The notes: a model not told the origin generated them from the letters alone. DNA of 64,000 bases from Roseofilum acuticapitatum BLCC-M154 (GCF_030068475.1 NZ_JAQOSP010000041.1:62001-126000); one strand, 5' to 3'. Positions 16,274 through 24,821 are shown, numbered from the stretch's first letter. Made by a program: numbers and translations.

Positions 16274-17668
16274 TTAACTGAGGATTGAGATTGGCTCTGG
16301 AGTGCTTTCTGAGTCATTTTCTTCATCTAGAAGAGGATGAAAGGAGTTTTCTGTCACTTGTGGGGTGCTAAGGGTGTCATCACTGGGCAAAAGTTTTAGG
16401 AAGGGAAGGGGCAGAAGGGAGGAGAGATTAGTGAGGGTAACGAGCAGGGCAAGGTTATCGAAGGTATTGGGGGTAATGGCAAAGCTATGCATGAGGATAG
16501 CACCTAATTCTTGGGAGAGAACATGGGCAAGGTTGGTAATGGACATGAGGAGAGCAAATAAGGTGGCTTCGATACCGGGGGGGCAAAGTTTGGCGCAGAG
16601 AACGAGAACGGGCATAAAGGCGATTTCACCAATGACGGTGAGGATGACGCTATCTCCTAAGCTAAACCATTGATCGCCGATGCCTAAGAGTCGATTGGTA
16701 TGGGTAATGAGGATGACGGGGGTGAAGCCAAACAGAACGGCTATAAGGGTACTCCAGGCGAAGATTTTCCGAAAGGGAACGGCTTTGAGGAAGCGTTGAA
16801 AAATCCAAATGCCGATTAATGCAGCAATGCTGGTGAATAGACGCACCCGGCCGAGAAATTCGGGTTGAAAGCCTAATTCGTTGGTGGTGAAGAAGAAGAA
16901 GGCTGAGTCGGAGGAGGGGGTGGCTTGCCAAAGGAAGAGGAAGAGGGTGGGTTTCCAGATGGAGGGGAGCAAGATGGCTTCTTTGAGTTGTCTGACTTGG
17001 TGTTTTACGGTGTTCCAAGCGGGGGTAGGGTCGATGATGGGGGATTCGGCGATTAATGCGGCTCCTAGGGCGACGATGAGGGGGAAGATGGCGGTAATAC
17101 CAAAGACTTGTTGGGGGGTGAAGAGTTCTAATAACCATCCACTTAAGTAGGCTGCGATCAGTCCGCCCAGGGCTGATGTTGCCCAACAGAGGGATTGCAG
17201 GGAGCCGAGTTGACTGGTGGTTTCGGTTCTGGCTCGTTCGACTACGAGGGAGTCGGCGATTACGTCACTGATGGCAACGGAGAGGGAGCTAAGGGCGATC
17301 GCCCCGGTTGCTGCTCCTGCATTATCGACTACTGTTGCCAAGAGTCCCCAAGATAAACTGCCCATTAAACCGGACAAAATTAGATAGGGGCGGCGACGAT
17401 AGCCAAAAATGGGCAAACCATCAGAGATAAAGCCCCACAGGGGTTTAACGATCCAAGGCAGGGCTGCTACGCCAGTTAGGGCGGCAACTTGGGCGGGAGA
17501 GAGACCTAAATCATCTTTGAGAAAAAAGCTAATGGCTAGTCGAGCCAGACTTAAGACCCCTTGAACGAAATACACCAGCAAAATGCCGAGTAATTCTGGG
17601 GTGGGTTCATTACCCAATAGCAGTTTTTTAAACAGACTCTGGGAGCCAGAGGACGAAAAGCCGATCAT
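16274..17668 (-). CDS. Folate/biopterin transporter family (FBT) membrane protein
   Basis: The 464-residue protein has about twelve hydrophobic segments and belongs to the FBT/BT1 branch of the major facilitator superfamily. Family stretches are visible: LGILLVYFVQGVLSLARLA near the N-terminus, then LPWIVKPLWGFISDGLPIFG and YRRRPYLILSGLMG. Cyanobacterial and plant plastid members transport folate or related pterins. The C-terminus is an acidic, Ser/Pro-rich cytoplasmic tail. The gene ends 24 bp before the longest possible cysH frame on the same strand. The substrate is inferred from the family. Confidence 0.88.
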   Translation of the reverse strand: MIGFSSSGSQSLFKKLLLGNEPTPELLGILLVYFVQGVLSLARLAISFFLKDDLGLSPAQVAALTGVAALPWIVKPLWGFISDGLPIFGYRRRPYLILSGLMGSLSWGLLATVVDNAGAATGAIALSSLSVAISDVIADSLVVERARTETTSQLGSLQSLCWATSALGGLIAAYLSGWLLELFTPQQVFGITAIFPLIVALGAALIAESPIIDPTPAWNTVKHQVRQLKEAILLPSIWKPTLFLFLWQATPSSDSAFFFFTTNELGFQPEFLGRVRLFTSIAALIGIWIFQRFLKAVPFRKIFAWSTLIAVLFGFTPVILITHTNRLLGIGDQWFSLGDSVILTVIGEIAFMPVLVLCAKLCPPGIEATLFALLMSITNLAHVLSQELGAILMHSFAITPNTFDNLALLVTLTNLSSLLPLPFLKLLPSDDTLSTPQVTENSFHPLLDEENDSESTPEPISILS

Positions 17669-17714
17669 GTTACAAATCTTTATATTCTTTGGTAACTATG
17701 ATAGCGCTCTCTTT

Positions 17715-17748
17715 GGGGATGGGGGGATGGGGGGATGGGGGGATGGGG
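17715..17748. repeat. G-rich 8-nt minisatellite
   Basis: Three to four tandem GGGGGGAT-type units give five runs of four to six G on the plus strand. It lies between the transporter start (17668) and a small membrane protein gene. It could form a G-quadruplex and is likely to vary in length. Confidence 0.75.
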
Positions 17749-17789
17749 AGAAATTGCCTCTTCCCAATTCCCAACTCCCCATTCCCCAT

Positions 17790-18200
17790 CTAATCTCTGG
17801 ATTTTCGGGCCCCTGTCGCGGCTGCACCGTAATTAATCCGACAGCCGATGTTAAAGACGCTTGCGCCACATTCTAGGGGTACAACCTGATCGTTAAGAAT
17901 GGCGCTACAGCTCACATATTCGTCACCATTGGTGTCCTTAACCATACATTCAATGGGGGTTGCGCCAGCTTGTGATGACCAGAGCTTCATACCCAAACTG
18001 GCCACTTCATGTTGCCAAAAGAAAACCGTCAGAGCGATCGCCACCAGCACCGCGCTCACCAGTCCCACCTTGACTTGCCAACTGCCCAATAAATTGCCCA
18101 ACTTCGTTGGCAGAGGCTCCAGAAAGCTGGTATCCTCCTTCTTTTCGGTCACCGTTTCCACGGATTTAGACGATTCTGAATTTCCTTGAGTTTCAGACAT
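17790..18200 (-). CDS. Single-span membrane protein with cysteine-rich outer domain
   Basis: The 136-residue protein has a Ser/Glu-rich N-terminus (1-40), one membrane helix (about 46-64, KVGLVSAVLVAIALTVFFW) and an outer domain of about 70 residues with four cysteines (IECMVKD, VSCSAIL, LECGASV, IGCRINY) that could form two disulfides. The topology suggests a cytoplasmic N-terminus and an extracytoplasmic C-terminus. I recognise no family. It is divergent from glpX, with about 200 bp between the starts. Confidence 0.65.
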   Translation of the reverse strand: MSETQGNSESSKSVETVTEKKEDTSFLEPLPTKLGNLLGSWQVKVGLVSAVLVAIALTVFFWQHEVASLGMKLWSSQAGATPIECMVKDTNGDEYVSCSAILNDQVVPLECGASVFNIGCRINYGAAATGARKSRD

Positions 18201-18402
18201 AGTATGGCTCCTGTAGTTTTCAGCTCAGGTGAGTCTTTGTCGATAATTATAGGAGATCTCAGCAGAACGCCCAGAAGATGCAAAACTTAACATAATCTCA
18301 GAGAGCCTCTCGTCGAACTTTGTCCCCAGACTCTGATAGACTAATACACTGAAACCGGCTAAATATAAGCATTTCACTGAATGACCTCTTGGGAGAAAAA
18401 CT

Positions 18403-19443
18403 GTGATTGAAACCACATTGGGATTAGAAATTATAGAAGTCGTCGAACAAGCGGCGATCGCCTCCGCTCGTTGGATGGGAAAAGGAGAAAAAAATACTGC
18501 TGACGAAGTAGCCGTAGAAGCCATGCGCGAACGGATGAACCAAATCCACATGCGCGGACGCATCGTCATCGGAGAAGGCGAACGGGATGACGCTCCCATG
18601 CTCTACATCGGCGAAGAAGTCGGCATTTGCTCCCGTGAAGATGCCAAAGAATACTGCAACCCCGACGAATTAGTAGAAATCGACATCGCCGTTGACCCCT
18701 GCGAAGGAACTAACCTCGTAGCCTATGGTCAACCCGGTTCCATGGCCGTACTCGCCATTTCCGAAAAAGGCGGACTCTTCGCTGCTCCCGACTTCTACAT
18801 GAAAAAACTCGCCGCTCCTCCAGCCGCTCGAAACCATGTAGACATCCGCAAATCCGCCACCGAAAACCTCAAACTCATCTCCGAGTGCCTCAACCGCTCC
18901 GTAGAAGAACTCGTGGTTGTGGTCATGGATCGCCCCCGTCACAAAAACCTGATTAACGAAATTCGCAGCGCTGGCGCTCGTGTTCGCCTAATTGCCGATG
19001 GAGACGTATCCGCAGCCATTTCCTGCGCCTTCTCCGGAACCAATATCCATGCCTTAATGGGAATTGGAGCCGCTCCCGAAGGAGTCATTTCTGCGGCTGC
19101 CATGCGCTGCTTAGGCGGTCATTTCCAAGGGCAACTGATCTACGATCCAGAAATCGTCAAAACCGGCTTAATTGGTGAAAGCAAAGAAAGCAACCTCGAA
19201 CGTCTACGCAGCATGGGCATCGAAGACCCCGACCGTGTATACAATGCTGAAGAACTCGCCTGTGGAGAAACCGTCTTATTTGCCGCTTCCGGCATTACCC
19301 CAGGAACCCTCATGGATGGTGTACGCTATTTCCATGGCGGCGCAAGAACTCACAGCTTGGTCATTTCCAGTCAGTCTAAAACCGCTCGGTTTGTAGACAC
19401 CGTTCATATGTTTGACTCACCAAAAAGCATCCAATTAAGATAG
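18403..19443 (+). CDS. glpX: Class II fructose-1,6-/sedoheptulose-1,7-bisphosphatase
   Basis: The 346-residue GlpX-type phosphatase is the bifunctional F/SBPase of the Calvin cycle in cyanobacteria. The start is a GTG at 18403 preceded by GGGAGA. Metal and substrate motifs are visible: [11 protein letters not shown] (about 54-64), [10 protein letters not shown] (about 101-110) and the C-terminal [11 protein letters not shown]. Codon use is strongly biased to C-ending codons compared with its neighbours, as expected for a highly expressed enzyme. The gene stands alone and is followed by a nested-palindrome repeat. Confidence 0.95.
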   Translation: MIETTLGLEIIEVVEQAAIASARWMGKGEKNTADEVAVEAMRERMNQIHMRGRIVIGEGERDDAPMLYIGEEVGICSREDAKEYCNPDELVEIDIAVDPCEGTNLVAYGQPGSMAVLAISEKGGLFAAPDFYMKKLAAPPAARNHVDIRKSATENLKLISECLNRSVEELVVVVMDRPRHKNLINEIRSAGARVRLIADGDVSAAISCAFSGTNIHALMGIGAAPEGVISAAAMRCLGGHFQGQLIYDPEIVKTGLIGESKESNLERLRSMGIEDPDRVYNAEELACGETVLFAASGITPGTLMDGVRYFHGGARTHSLVISSQSKTARFVDTVHMFDSPKSIQLR

Positions 19444-19479
19444 GATAACTTTTCAACTACAGTAATTTCTGCTGTCGAA

Positions 19480-19620
19480 GATCCCCCCAACCCCCCTTAA
19501 AAAGGGGGGCACTAACATAAACTGCTCCTTTTTTAAGGGAGAACTGTACAAAAGAGTTCCCTTTTTTAAGAGAAAGCCGCACAAAAAAGTCCCCCTTTTT
19601 AAGGGGGATTTAGGGGGATC
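19480..19620. repeat. Nested GATCCCCC palindromic element, copy 1
   Basis: The element starts GATCCCCCC and ends GGGGGATC, with inner inverted repeats of the form CCCCCTTAAAAAGGGGG. It fills most of the glpX-hemA spacer. Three more copies lie at 32374-32463, 53523-53594 and 56194-56269, always between genes. It is a non-coding, miniature-element-like repeat of a kind widespread in cyanobacteria. Confidence 0.8.
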
Positions 19621-19681
19621 GAACTTTTCTTCATAAATCCGCCCGAAATCTTAGCAAGTTGCCATTAACAAACATTAAAAA

Positions 19682-20980
19682 ATGAATGTTGCAGTTATCG
19701 GTTTAAGTCATAAAACAGCCTCCGTTGAAGTTCGCGAAAAACTCAGTATTCCCGAACCTCAACTCGAACAAGCCATAACCACCCTCAAGCTCTATCCTCA
19801 TATCGAAGAAGTAGCCATTCTCAGCACCTGTAACCGCTTAGAAATTTATGTGGTGATTAGCGACAATCAACAGGGAGTCTGGGAAGTTACCCAATTTCTT
19901 TCCGAACATAGCCAACTGCCTCTGGCTCAATTGCGTCCTCACTTGTTTATCCTCCTCCATGAAGATGCAATTATGCATCTAATGCGCGTGGCAGCCGGAT
20001 TAGACAGCTTGGTACTCGGTGAAGGGCAAATTTTATCCCAAGTTAAACAGGGACATAAACTCGGTCAACAGTATAAAGGTGTAGGTCGGATTCTCAACCG
20101 CTTAATGAAACAAGCCATTACTGCGGGGAAACGGGTACGCACAGAAACCAATATTGGTACAGGAGCCGTTTCTATTAGTTCAGCAGCCGTTGAACTGGCG
20201 CAAATGAAACTCGAAACCCTGGAAGGATGCAAGATTGCCATTATCGGCGCGGGTAAAATGTCCCGGTTATTGGTACAGCATTTGCTCTCCAAAGGTGGGA
20301 CTCAAATTAGCATCGTCAATCGCTCTATGCAGCGAGCGGAAGAACTCGCTGGTAAGTTTAGCGATGCTTCTTTAGCACTCCATCCCATGGGAGAAATGAT
20401 GGACGTGGTTCAGGCATCCGATTTAGTCTTTACCAGTACCGGAGCAACTCAACCCTTATTAAATCGCGCTAATTTAGAACCCATTGTTAACCCAGAAAAG
20501 CCCTTAACTTTGATTGATATTTCCGTTCCTCGGAATGTGGCTGCTGATGTGAGTGAGTTGCCCTCAGTCAAGCCCTATAATGTGGATGACTTGAAGGCAG
20601 TGGTGGCTCAAAATCAGGAAAGTCGCCGCCAAATGGCGATGGAAGCGGAAAGCTTATTGGAAGAAGAAGTTGAAGCTTTTGAGGTGTGGTGGCGCAGTCT
20701 GGAAACTGTACCCACGATTAACGGTTTGCGCCATAAAATTGAGACCATTCGCGAGCAAGAGTTAGAAAAAGCCCTTTCTCGTTTGGGGTCTGAGTTTGCG
20801 GAGAAACACCAAGAGGTAATTGAAGCGCTCACCCGTGGAATTGTGAATAAAATTCTTCATGACCCTATGGTACAACTACGGGCGCAACAGGATATTGAAG
20901 CCCGCAAGCAAGCCATGGATACCTTGAATACGTTGTTTAATTTGGAAATTGAGGCAGCTTCTAGTAATCAATATAGCTAG
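19682..20980 (+). CDS. hemA: Glutamyl-tRNA reductase
   Basis: The 432-residue enzyme makes glutamate-1-semialdehyde from glutamyl-tRNA, the first committed step of chlorophyll, haem and bilin synthesis. The active-site cysteine is Cys50 in [11 protein letters not shown]. The N-terminal [15 protein letters not shown], the [13 protein letters not shown] segment, the NADPH-binding [11 protein letters not shown] (about 186) and the C-terminal dimerisation helices are all present. Length is normal. It begins 61 bp after the repeat element, with no partner gene in the operon. Confidence 0.97.
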   Translation: MNVAVIGLSHKTASVEVREKLSIPEPQLEQAITTLKLYPHIEEVAILSTCNRLEIYVVISDNQQGVWEVTQFLSEHSQLPLAQLRPHLFILLHEDAIMHLMRVAAGLDSLVLGEGQILSQVKQGHKLGQQYKGVGRILNRLMKQAITAGKRVRTETNIGTGAVSISSAAVELAQMKLETLEGCKIAIIGAGKMSRLLVQHLLSKGGTQISIVNRSMQRAEELAGKFSDASLALHPMGEMMDVVQASDLVFTSTGATQPLLNRANLEPIVNPEKPLTLIDISVPRNVAADVSELPSVKPYNVDDLKAVVAQNQESRRQMAMEAESLLEEEVEAFEVWWRSLETVPTINGLRHKIETIREQELEKALSRLGSEFAEKHQEVIEALTRGIVNKILHDPMVQLRAQQDIEARKQAMDTLNTLFNLEIEAASSNQYS

Positions 20981-20987
20981 AAGGAAT

Positions 20988-21007
20988 CCATGAATAATTA
21001 TTCATGG
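20988..21007. other. Perfect 20-nt palindrome after hemA
   Basis: CCATGAATAATTATTCATGG begins eight bases after the hemA stop codon. The RNA would form a 9-10 bp hairpin, but without a following T-run it is more likely a processing or stability element than a standard terminator. Confidence 0.45.
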
Positions 21008-21044
21008 GGATTTCATAGTCATTCAAAACTAATATCCTGGATCT

Positions 21045-21072
21045 GTAGGGGTCAACAGCCGTTGACCCCTAC
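21045..21072. repeat. Perfect 12-bp hairpin
   Basis: The arms 21045-21056 and 21061-21072 (GTAGGGGTCAAC and its complement) are perfectly paired around a 4-base loop AGCC. It resembles a dispersed palindrome seen in many cyanobacterial genomes. Confidence 0.7.
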
Positions 21073-21073
21073 T

Positions 21074-21188
21074 GCCGTGACACAGCGAAAAATGTGCATT
21101 AGCGTAGGGTGGGTTAGGCGGCTAAAACCTAGACTGTGATAGCAATCTCTCAATCCGCCGTAACCCACCATTTTAGGGTTGTCACGGC
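21074..21188. repeat. 115-bp imperfect inverted repeat (MITE-like)
   Basis: The ends GCCGTGAC and GTCACGGC are complementary, and an inner pair (GGTGGGTTA near 21111 and TAACCCACC near 21162) extends the stem. There is no reading frame in it. It is probably a non-autonomous mobile or folded repeat; I see no transposase in the window. Confidence 0.6.
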
Positions 21189-21228
21189 ACTACAATGCAC
21201 AGAGGGAGTTATATCAAATTTTGATATG

Positions 21229-21298
21229 ATATCAAGTCCGGTTTCCGCAAGCGGACATGAAAATTTGTTAAGAAGCGGGCAAGATGCCTGCACTCCTC
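21229..21298. repeat. 70-nt dispersed repeat, forward copy
   Basis: It begins ATATCAAGTCCGG, contains the 18-nt hairpin module TCCGCAAGCGGACATGAA (21244-21261), and ends with a GCGGGCA-type 17-nt palindrome (21275-21291, one arm mismatch). An inverted copy at 32591-32660 differs by one base in 70. Shorter relatives are at 24280 and 54309. Confidence 0.85.
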
Positions 21299-21362
21299 TC
21301 CTCGTATCGCCGCACTACAATGAAGAGAAGCGACGCAACCGAAGTGCGAAGGAGGATAATCT

Positions 21363-22262
21363 ATGACTCAAAGTACGGAAAAAATTATCTTACCGCCTCC
21401 TTTCCCCGACCATACGCAACTGCCAGAGGAGGATGGTACTTTTGTGAAAAATTTTCAGGAGCATCCCCAGAGTATTATCTTGACGGATTCTCTCGGCCCG
21501 ATTTTAGAGCAACTTCATCCAGATGGGCAATATGCGATCGGGCAAGATAGCGGCATTTATTGGCGGGAAACCGACCCACCCCAAGATGGAGCCGAAGCGC
21601 CAGATTGGTTTTATGTCCCCAATGTCCCCCCAGATATTGATGGACAATATCGCCGTTCTTACGTGATCTGGCGGGAATTGATCGCCCCCTTAATTGCCAT
21701 AGAATTGGCCAGTGGCAACGGGAACGAAGAGAGAGACACAACAGCTTTATCCCAACAGAATTTAGAGGAGAAAAAACGACCGGGAAAATTTTGGGTGTAC
21801 GAGAATATTATCCGCATTCCTTATTATGGAATTTATGTGATTCAAACCGGAGAATTGGAGGTTTATAATCTAGTTCGTGGCTCTTATGAACGGATGAGTC
21901 CGAATGAGCGAGGACATTATCCCATTGAGCGATTGGGAGTAGAGTTAGGCTTATGGCAAGGCAACTATCAGAATCAGAACCAACTCTGGTTGAGATGGTG
22001 GGATAGTGAGGGAAATTTGTTGCTCACTGGATGGGAACAAACGGCGCTCGAACAGATGCGGACTGAACGAGCCGAGTCTCGCGCTCAGGAAGCTGAGTCT
22101 CTTGCTCAACAGGAGCGAGAACGGGCCGAGCAAGCTGAATCTCGTGCCCAACAAGTCCAGCAAGCAGCCGTGTCTCGTTTATTAGCCATGGGATTGAGTG
22201 CAGAAGAGGTGGCTGCAACCCTTAATTTAACGGTGGAACAAGTCAATTCAAGTCAAAATTAA
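21363..22262 (+). CDS. Uma2-family putative nuclease with coiled-coil tail
   Basis: The 299-residue protein belongs to the Uma2/DUF820 group of PD-(D/E)XK-fold proteins, greatly expanded in cyanobacteria. The N-terminal part (about 20-190) has PDWFYVPNVPPDIDGQYRRSY and WVYENIIRIPYYGIYVI. A coiled-coil of repeated ERAESRAQEAES-type heptads follows (about 225-265), then a small helical end (LLAMGLSAEEVAATLNLT) resembling a helix-turn-helix-like tail. Biological roles are unknown, although a nuclease fold is predicted. A good ribosome binding site (AAGGAGG) supports the start. Confidence 0.85.
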   Translation: MTQSTEKIILPPPFPDHTQLPEEDGTFVKNFQEHPQSIILTDSLGPILEQLHPDGQYAIGQDSGIYWRETDPPQDGAEAPDWFYVPNVPPDIDGQYRRSYVIWRELIAPLIAIELASGNGNEERDTTALSQQNLEEKKRPGKFWVYENIIRIPYYGIYVIQTGELEVYNLVRGSYERMSPNERGHYPIERLGVELGLWQGNYQNQNQLWLRWWDSEGNLLLTGWEQTALEQMRTERAESRAQEAESLAQQERERAEQAESRAQQVQQAAVSRLLAMGLSAEEVAATLNLTVEQVNSSQN

Positions 22263-22305
22263 GATTCTGTCAGGGGCAAGGAAGGTATCAATTCTCTACT
22301 TGTGC

Positions 22306-22350
22306 AAATCCCCCTTTTCTGGTGGTTGATCTGAAAAGGGGGATTTTTCT
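22306..22350 (+). terminator. Strong intrinsic terminator after the Uma2 gene
   Basis: A perfect 14-bp stem (22306-22319 with 22333-22346) has five C-G pairs in its core, a 13-base loop, and a T-run that begins in the right arm and continues TTCT. Because A residues precede the left arm, it could work in both directions. It separates the Uma2 gene from the pseudopilin gene. Confidence 0.8.
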
Positions 22351-22404
22351 CGGATTGTAGTATAATTTATGGATGTATCGATTCAATGATTATTCTGGTC
22401 GCCA

Positions 22405-22977
22405 ATGTTGAGAAATGGGTGCAGAGAATCCGGTTTTACCCTGATTGAGGGATTGGTAGTTATTGCCATAATTAGTATTTTAATGGCGATCGCCCTACCG
22501 AGTTATTTGCGGTTTGTGCAGATTCAGCGCCTCAACTTAGTCAGAGAGCAGATTCATCTCGCCCTTAAAGAAGCCCAAAGCAACGCCAAACGGGATAAAA
22601 TCGTGTGGCAAGCCAGTTTTAGGAATAACCCCCATCCTCAATATAGCGTACATCAACGGTTACCCAGTGGCTCTGATTTAACCGGCTTAAATTGGCAAGA
22701 CTTAGATCGGAATATGCTCATTATTGATGGTAATAATCAAAACGAAACCACATTTTATCAATACACCAGTGGTGTAAATAAAGGCATCTGGCGGATGCAA
22801 TTTAATCATCACGGTCATCCCAATGGTCAATTAGGTAGAATTACAGTAGGCTTTAAGGATAGCGATCCAGAAAATAAGCACAGACCTCTGCGGTGCGTGA
22901 TTGTCTCCACCTTATTGGGAGCCATGCGAACATCCCATGAACAAAGGACAAAGCAAGATAGCAGATATTGTTATTAA
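22405..22977 (+). CDS. Type IV pilin-like protein (GspH/FimT type pseudopilin)
   Basis: The 190-residue product has a prepilin leader of ten residues (MLRNGCRESG), the processing site G10/F11 and Glu at position +5 (FTLIEGLVVIAIISILMAIA), followed by the hydrophobic helix. The C-terminal domain has one cysteine in RPLRCVIVSTLLGAMR, as in GspH/FimT minor pilins. It would be cut by PilD and placed in a type IV pilus or related machine for motility or DNA uptake. It stands alone; comF, also linked to competence, is 6 kb downstream. Confidence 0.88.
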   Translation: MLRNGCRESGFTLIEGLVVIAIISILMAIALPSYLRFVQIQRLNLVREQIHLALKEAQSNAKRDKIVWQASFRNNPHPQYSVHQRLPSGSDLTGLNWQDLDRNMLIIDGNNQNETTFYQYTSGVNKGIWRMQFNHHGHPNGQLGRITVGFKDSDPENKHRPLRCVIVSTLLGAMRTSHEQRTKQDSRYCY

Positions 22978-23058
22978 TCGAAAGATAGCCCAAGGGACGA
23001 CTTGAGAGGGCTACATGCGCTTCTAGGATCAGAATTTTTTCCAGAATTGGAATTTTGT

Positions 23059-23097
23059 GTAAATAGGCATACATTTTCTAAAGGGTTCTGGTACTCT
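23059..23097 (+). promoter_or_regulatory. Candidate NtcA-dependent promoter of gltA
   Basis: A perfect NtcA consensus GTA-N8-TAC lies at 23059-23072 and a TAN3T -10 box (TACTCT) at 23092-23097, 19 bases further on. This is close to the usual 20-24 base spacing of NtcA-activated cyanobacterial promoters. It sits 46 bases before the citrate synthase start. NtcA reads 2-oxoglutarate, which is made from citrate, so control of gltA would make sense. Confidence 0.55.
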
Positions 23098-23118
23098 GAG
23101 ACAGTACACTTCACAGGC

Positions 23119-24276
23119 ATGGTAAATAAAACTATGGCGACAATCGCTTGTGAGTATAAGCCAGGGTTAGAAGGCATTCCCGCAAGTCAATCAAGCATTA
23201 GCTATGTTGATGGGGGAAAAGGACTTTTGGAATATCGAGGCATTTCCATTACCGAACTAGCCCATAAAAGCAACTTTATTGAAACGGCCTATCTCTTAAT
23301 CTGGGGCAAACTCCCCACCAAAGAGGAATTGGCGCAGTTTGAAGCCGAAATTCGTCATCATCGACGCATTAAATACCGGATTCGGGATATGATGAAATGC
23401 TTTCCCGAATCCGGACATCCGATGGATGCTCTGCAAGCCTCAGCAGCAGCATTAGGCTTATTTTATTCCCGTCGTGCTTTGGATGACCCTCAATACATTC
23501 GAGATGCGGTGATCCGCTTAATTGCTAAGTTACCCACCATGGTAGCGGCATTTAAGTTGATGCGTAAGGGTAACGATCCGATTCAACCACGCGATGATTT
23601 GGATTATGCGACTAACTTCTTATATATGTTGACCGAAGAAGTCCCCGATCCGATCGCCGCCAGGGTATTCGATGCCAGCATGATCCTTCATGCCGAACAT
23701 ACCATGAATGCCTCAACCTTCTCAGCGCGAGTTACCGCTTCTACCCTTACAGATCCTTATGCAGTGGTTGCTTCTGCGGTTGGAACCTTAGCCGGGCCTC
23801 TCCATGGAGGAGCCAACGAAGAAGTCTTAGAAATGCTAGAGGAAATTGGTTCAGTGGAAAATGTACGCCCTTACATTGAAAACTGTGTTGCCAACAAGAA
23901 GAAAATCATGGGTTTTGGCCACCGCGTGTATAAAGTCAAAGACCCCAGAGCCAAAATTTTGCAAGAATTAGCGGAACGGCTATTTAAGCAAAAAGGACAC
24001 GATCGCTATTACGATATCGCCGTTGAAGTCGAAAAGGTTGTAGAAGAACAATTAGGAGCCAAAGGCATTTATCCTAATGTAGATTTCTACTCCGGACTGG
24101 TGTATCGGAAAATGGGTATTCCCAGCGATTTATTTACCCCCATTTTTGCCATGGCACGGGTGGCAGGTTGGTTGGCTCACTGGAAAGAACAACTGGGAGA
24201 AAACCGGATTTTCCGACCGACTCAGGTCTATGTGGGGAACCATGAGGCTGAGTATCTTCCCATAGCTGAACGATAA
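23119..24276 (+). CDS. gltA: Citrate synthase
   Basis: The enzyme condenses oxaloacetate and acetyl-CoA. Catalytic residues are visible in the LHAEHTMNASTF region, GPLHGGANEEV and GFGHRVYK, with the catalytic Asp in NVDFYSGLVYRKMG. From the ATG at 23119 it has 385 residues; an ATG five codons later (23134) gives MATIACEYKPG, which matches the usual start of the family and may be the real one. The frame is open upstream to 23002 with only a TTG, which I reject. In cyanobacteria this enzyme feeds 2-oxoglutarate production for ammonium assimilation. Confidence 0.95.
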   Translation: MVNKTMATIACEYKPGLEGIPASQSSISYVDGGKGLLEYRGISITELAHKSNFIETAYLLIWGKLPTKEELAQFEAEIRHHRRIKYRIRDMMKCFPESGHPMDALQASAAALGLFYSRRALDDPQYIRDAVIRLIAKLPTMVAAFKLMRKGNDPIQPRDDLDYATNFLYMLTEEVPDPIAARVFDASMILHAEHTMNASTFSARVTASTLTDPYAVVASAVGTLAGPLHGGANEEVLEMLEEIGSVENVRPYIENCVANKKKIMGFGHRVYKVKDPRAKILQELAERLFKQKGHDRYYDIAVEVEKVVEEQLGAKGIYPNVDFYSGLVYRKMGIPSDLFTPIFAMARVAGWLAHWKEQLGENRIFRPTQVYVGNHEAEYLPIAER

Positions 24277-24279
24277 CTC

Positions 24280-24308
24280 ATATCAAGTCCGGTGAATGGG
24301 TTAAGAAG
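24280..24308. repeat. Partial copy of the ATATCAAGTCCGG dispersed repeat
   Basis: It starts ATATCAAGTCCGGTGAATGGG four bases after the gltA stop and then reads TTAAGAAG, as in the copy at 21229. The 18-nt hairpin module present in the 21229 copy is missing here. Confidence 0.7.
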
Positions 24309-24309
24309 T

Positions 24310-24344
24310 GGGTTAACCTGGATCTGCGGGTTAACCCCCTTTTT
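24310..24344 (+). terminator. Candidate terminator of gltA
   Basis: GGGTTAACC (24310-24318) pairs with GGTTAACCC (24329-24337) across a 10-base loop, followed by CCTTTTT. It lies 34 bases after the stop codon. Confidence 0.65.
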
Positions 24345-24368
24345 AGACCAATCGCCTACTTACCCATT

Positions 24369-24821
24369 TCAGTCATCTGTAGCATCATCTTGCTGATTCT
24401 GTTGATTGAGTAGAATATCGAGGATGCGGCGATTCTCCGTTTGCAGTCCACGAGTCTCTTCTTGGAGTCTCCGAATCTCTTCTTGTCGTTGATCCATTCT
24501 CTGAAATAACTGTCGCCGCTCTTCCCCGGCTTCTGCTGCGGCATTGGCTAGAGCTTGAATCACACGAGCATTACTTTCGATCAGGCGATCGTAGTTCTTA
24601 GCTTTTTCAAATAACTGTTGCCGCTCTTCCCTCGCTTCTGCTGAGGCCTGGGTTAGAGCTTCTATCATACGACTATTGCTTTCCAGGATGCGCTCATGCC
24701 TCTCGGCTGCACGAGCATTACTTTCCAGGATGCGCTCATGCCTCTCGGCTGCACGAGCATTACTTTCAATGAGATCGGCTAAACGGTCTAACCGTTCATC
24801 ATCCCAACGCCCTGTACTCAT
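24369..24821 (-). CDS. Coiled-coil protein with internal tandem duplication
   Basis: The 150-residue protein is nearly all charged helix. The repeat SNARAAERHERILE occurs twice in a row through a perfect 42-bp DNA duplication (24681-24764). A larger unit of about 33 residues (SNxRxIxALxxAxAEAxEERxQLF) also appears twice. Such repeats in the heptad frame lengthen a coiled coil in 14-residue steps. It has no signal peptide or membrane segment. Proteins of this kind accompany Uma2-type or hypothetical genes in cyanobacteria, but I can give no function. Confidence 0.7.
   Translation of the reverse strand: MSTGRWDDERLDRLADLIESNARAAERHERILESNARAAERHERILESNSRMIEALTQASAEAREERQQLFEKAKNYDRLIESNARVIQALANAAAEAGEERRQLFQRMDQRQEEIRRLQEETRGLQTENRRILDILLNQQNQQDDATDD
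24681..24764. repeat. Perfect 42-bp tandem duplication inside a coding region
   Basis: Two identical 42-base units (24681-24722 and 24723-24764) encode two 14-residue coiled-coil repeats on the minus strand. The unit length keeps the reading frame and is two heptads. Confidence 0.9.

Larger units (their letters stand above)
20981..21362. other. Intergenic region built of palindromic repeats
   Basis: This 382-bp gap after hemA holds no credible gene. In order it contains a perfect 20-nt palindrome (20988-21007), a 12-bp stem with a 4-base loop (21045-21072), a long imperfect inverted repeat whose ends are GCCGTGAC and GTCACGGC (21074-21188), and a 70-base dispersed repeat (21229-21298). A ribosome binding site (AAGGAGG) precedes the Uma2 gene start at 21363. 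Confidence 0.7.

Noticed and set aside
16662-17186. 174-residue frame inside the transporter gene
   Set aside because: The product is rich in His, Arg, Pro and Ser, typical of a frame-shadow of a hydrophobic protein gene on the same strand.
23002-23118. 39-codon N-terminal extension of citrate synthase
   Set aside because: It would start at a TTG, is not family-like (MRGLHALLGSEFF), and it covers the candidate NtcA promoter. The ATGs at 23119 and 23134 fit better.
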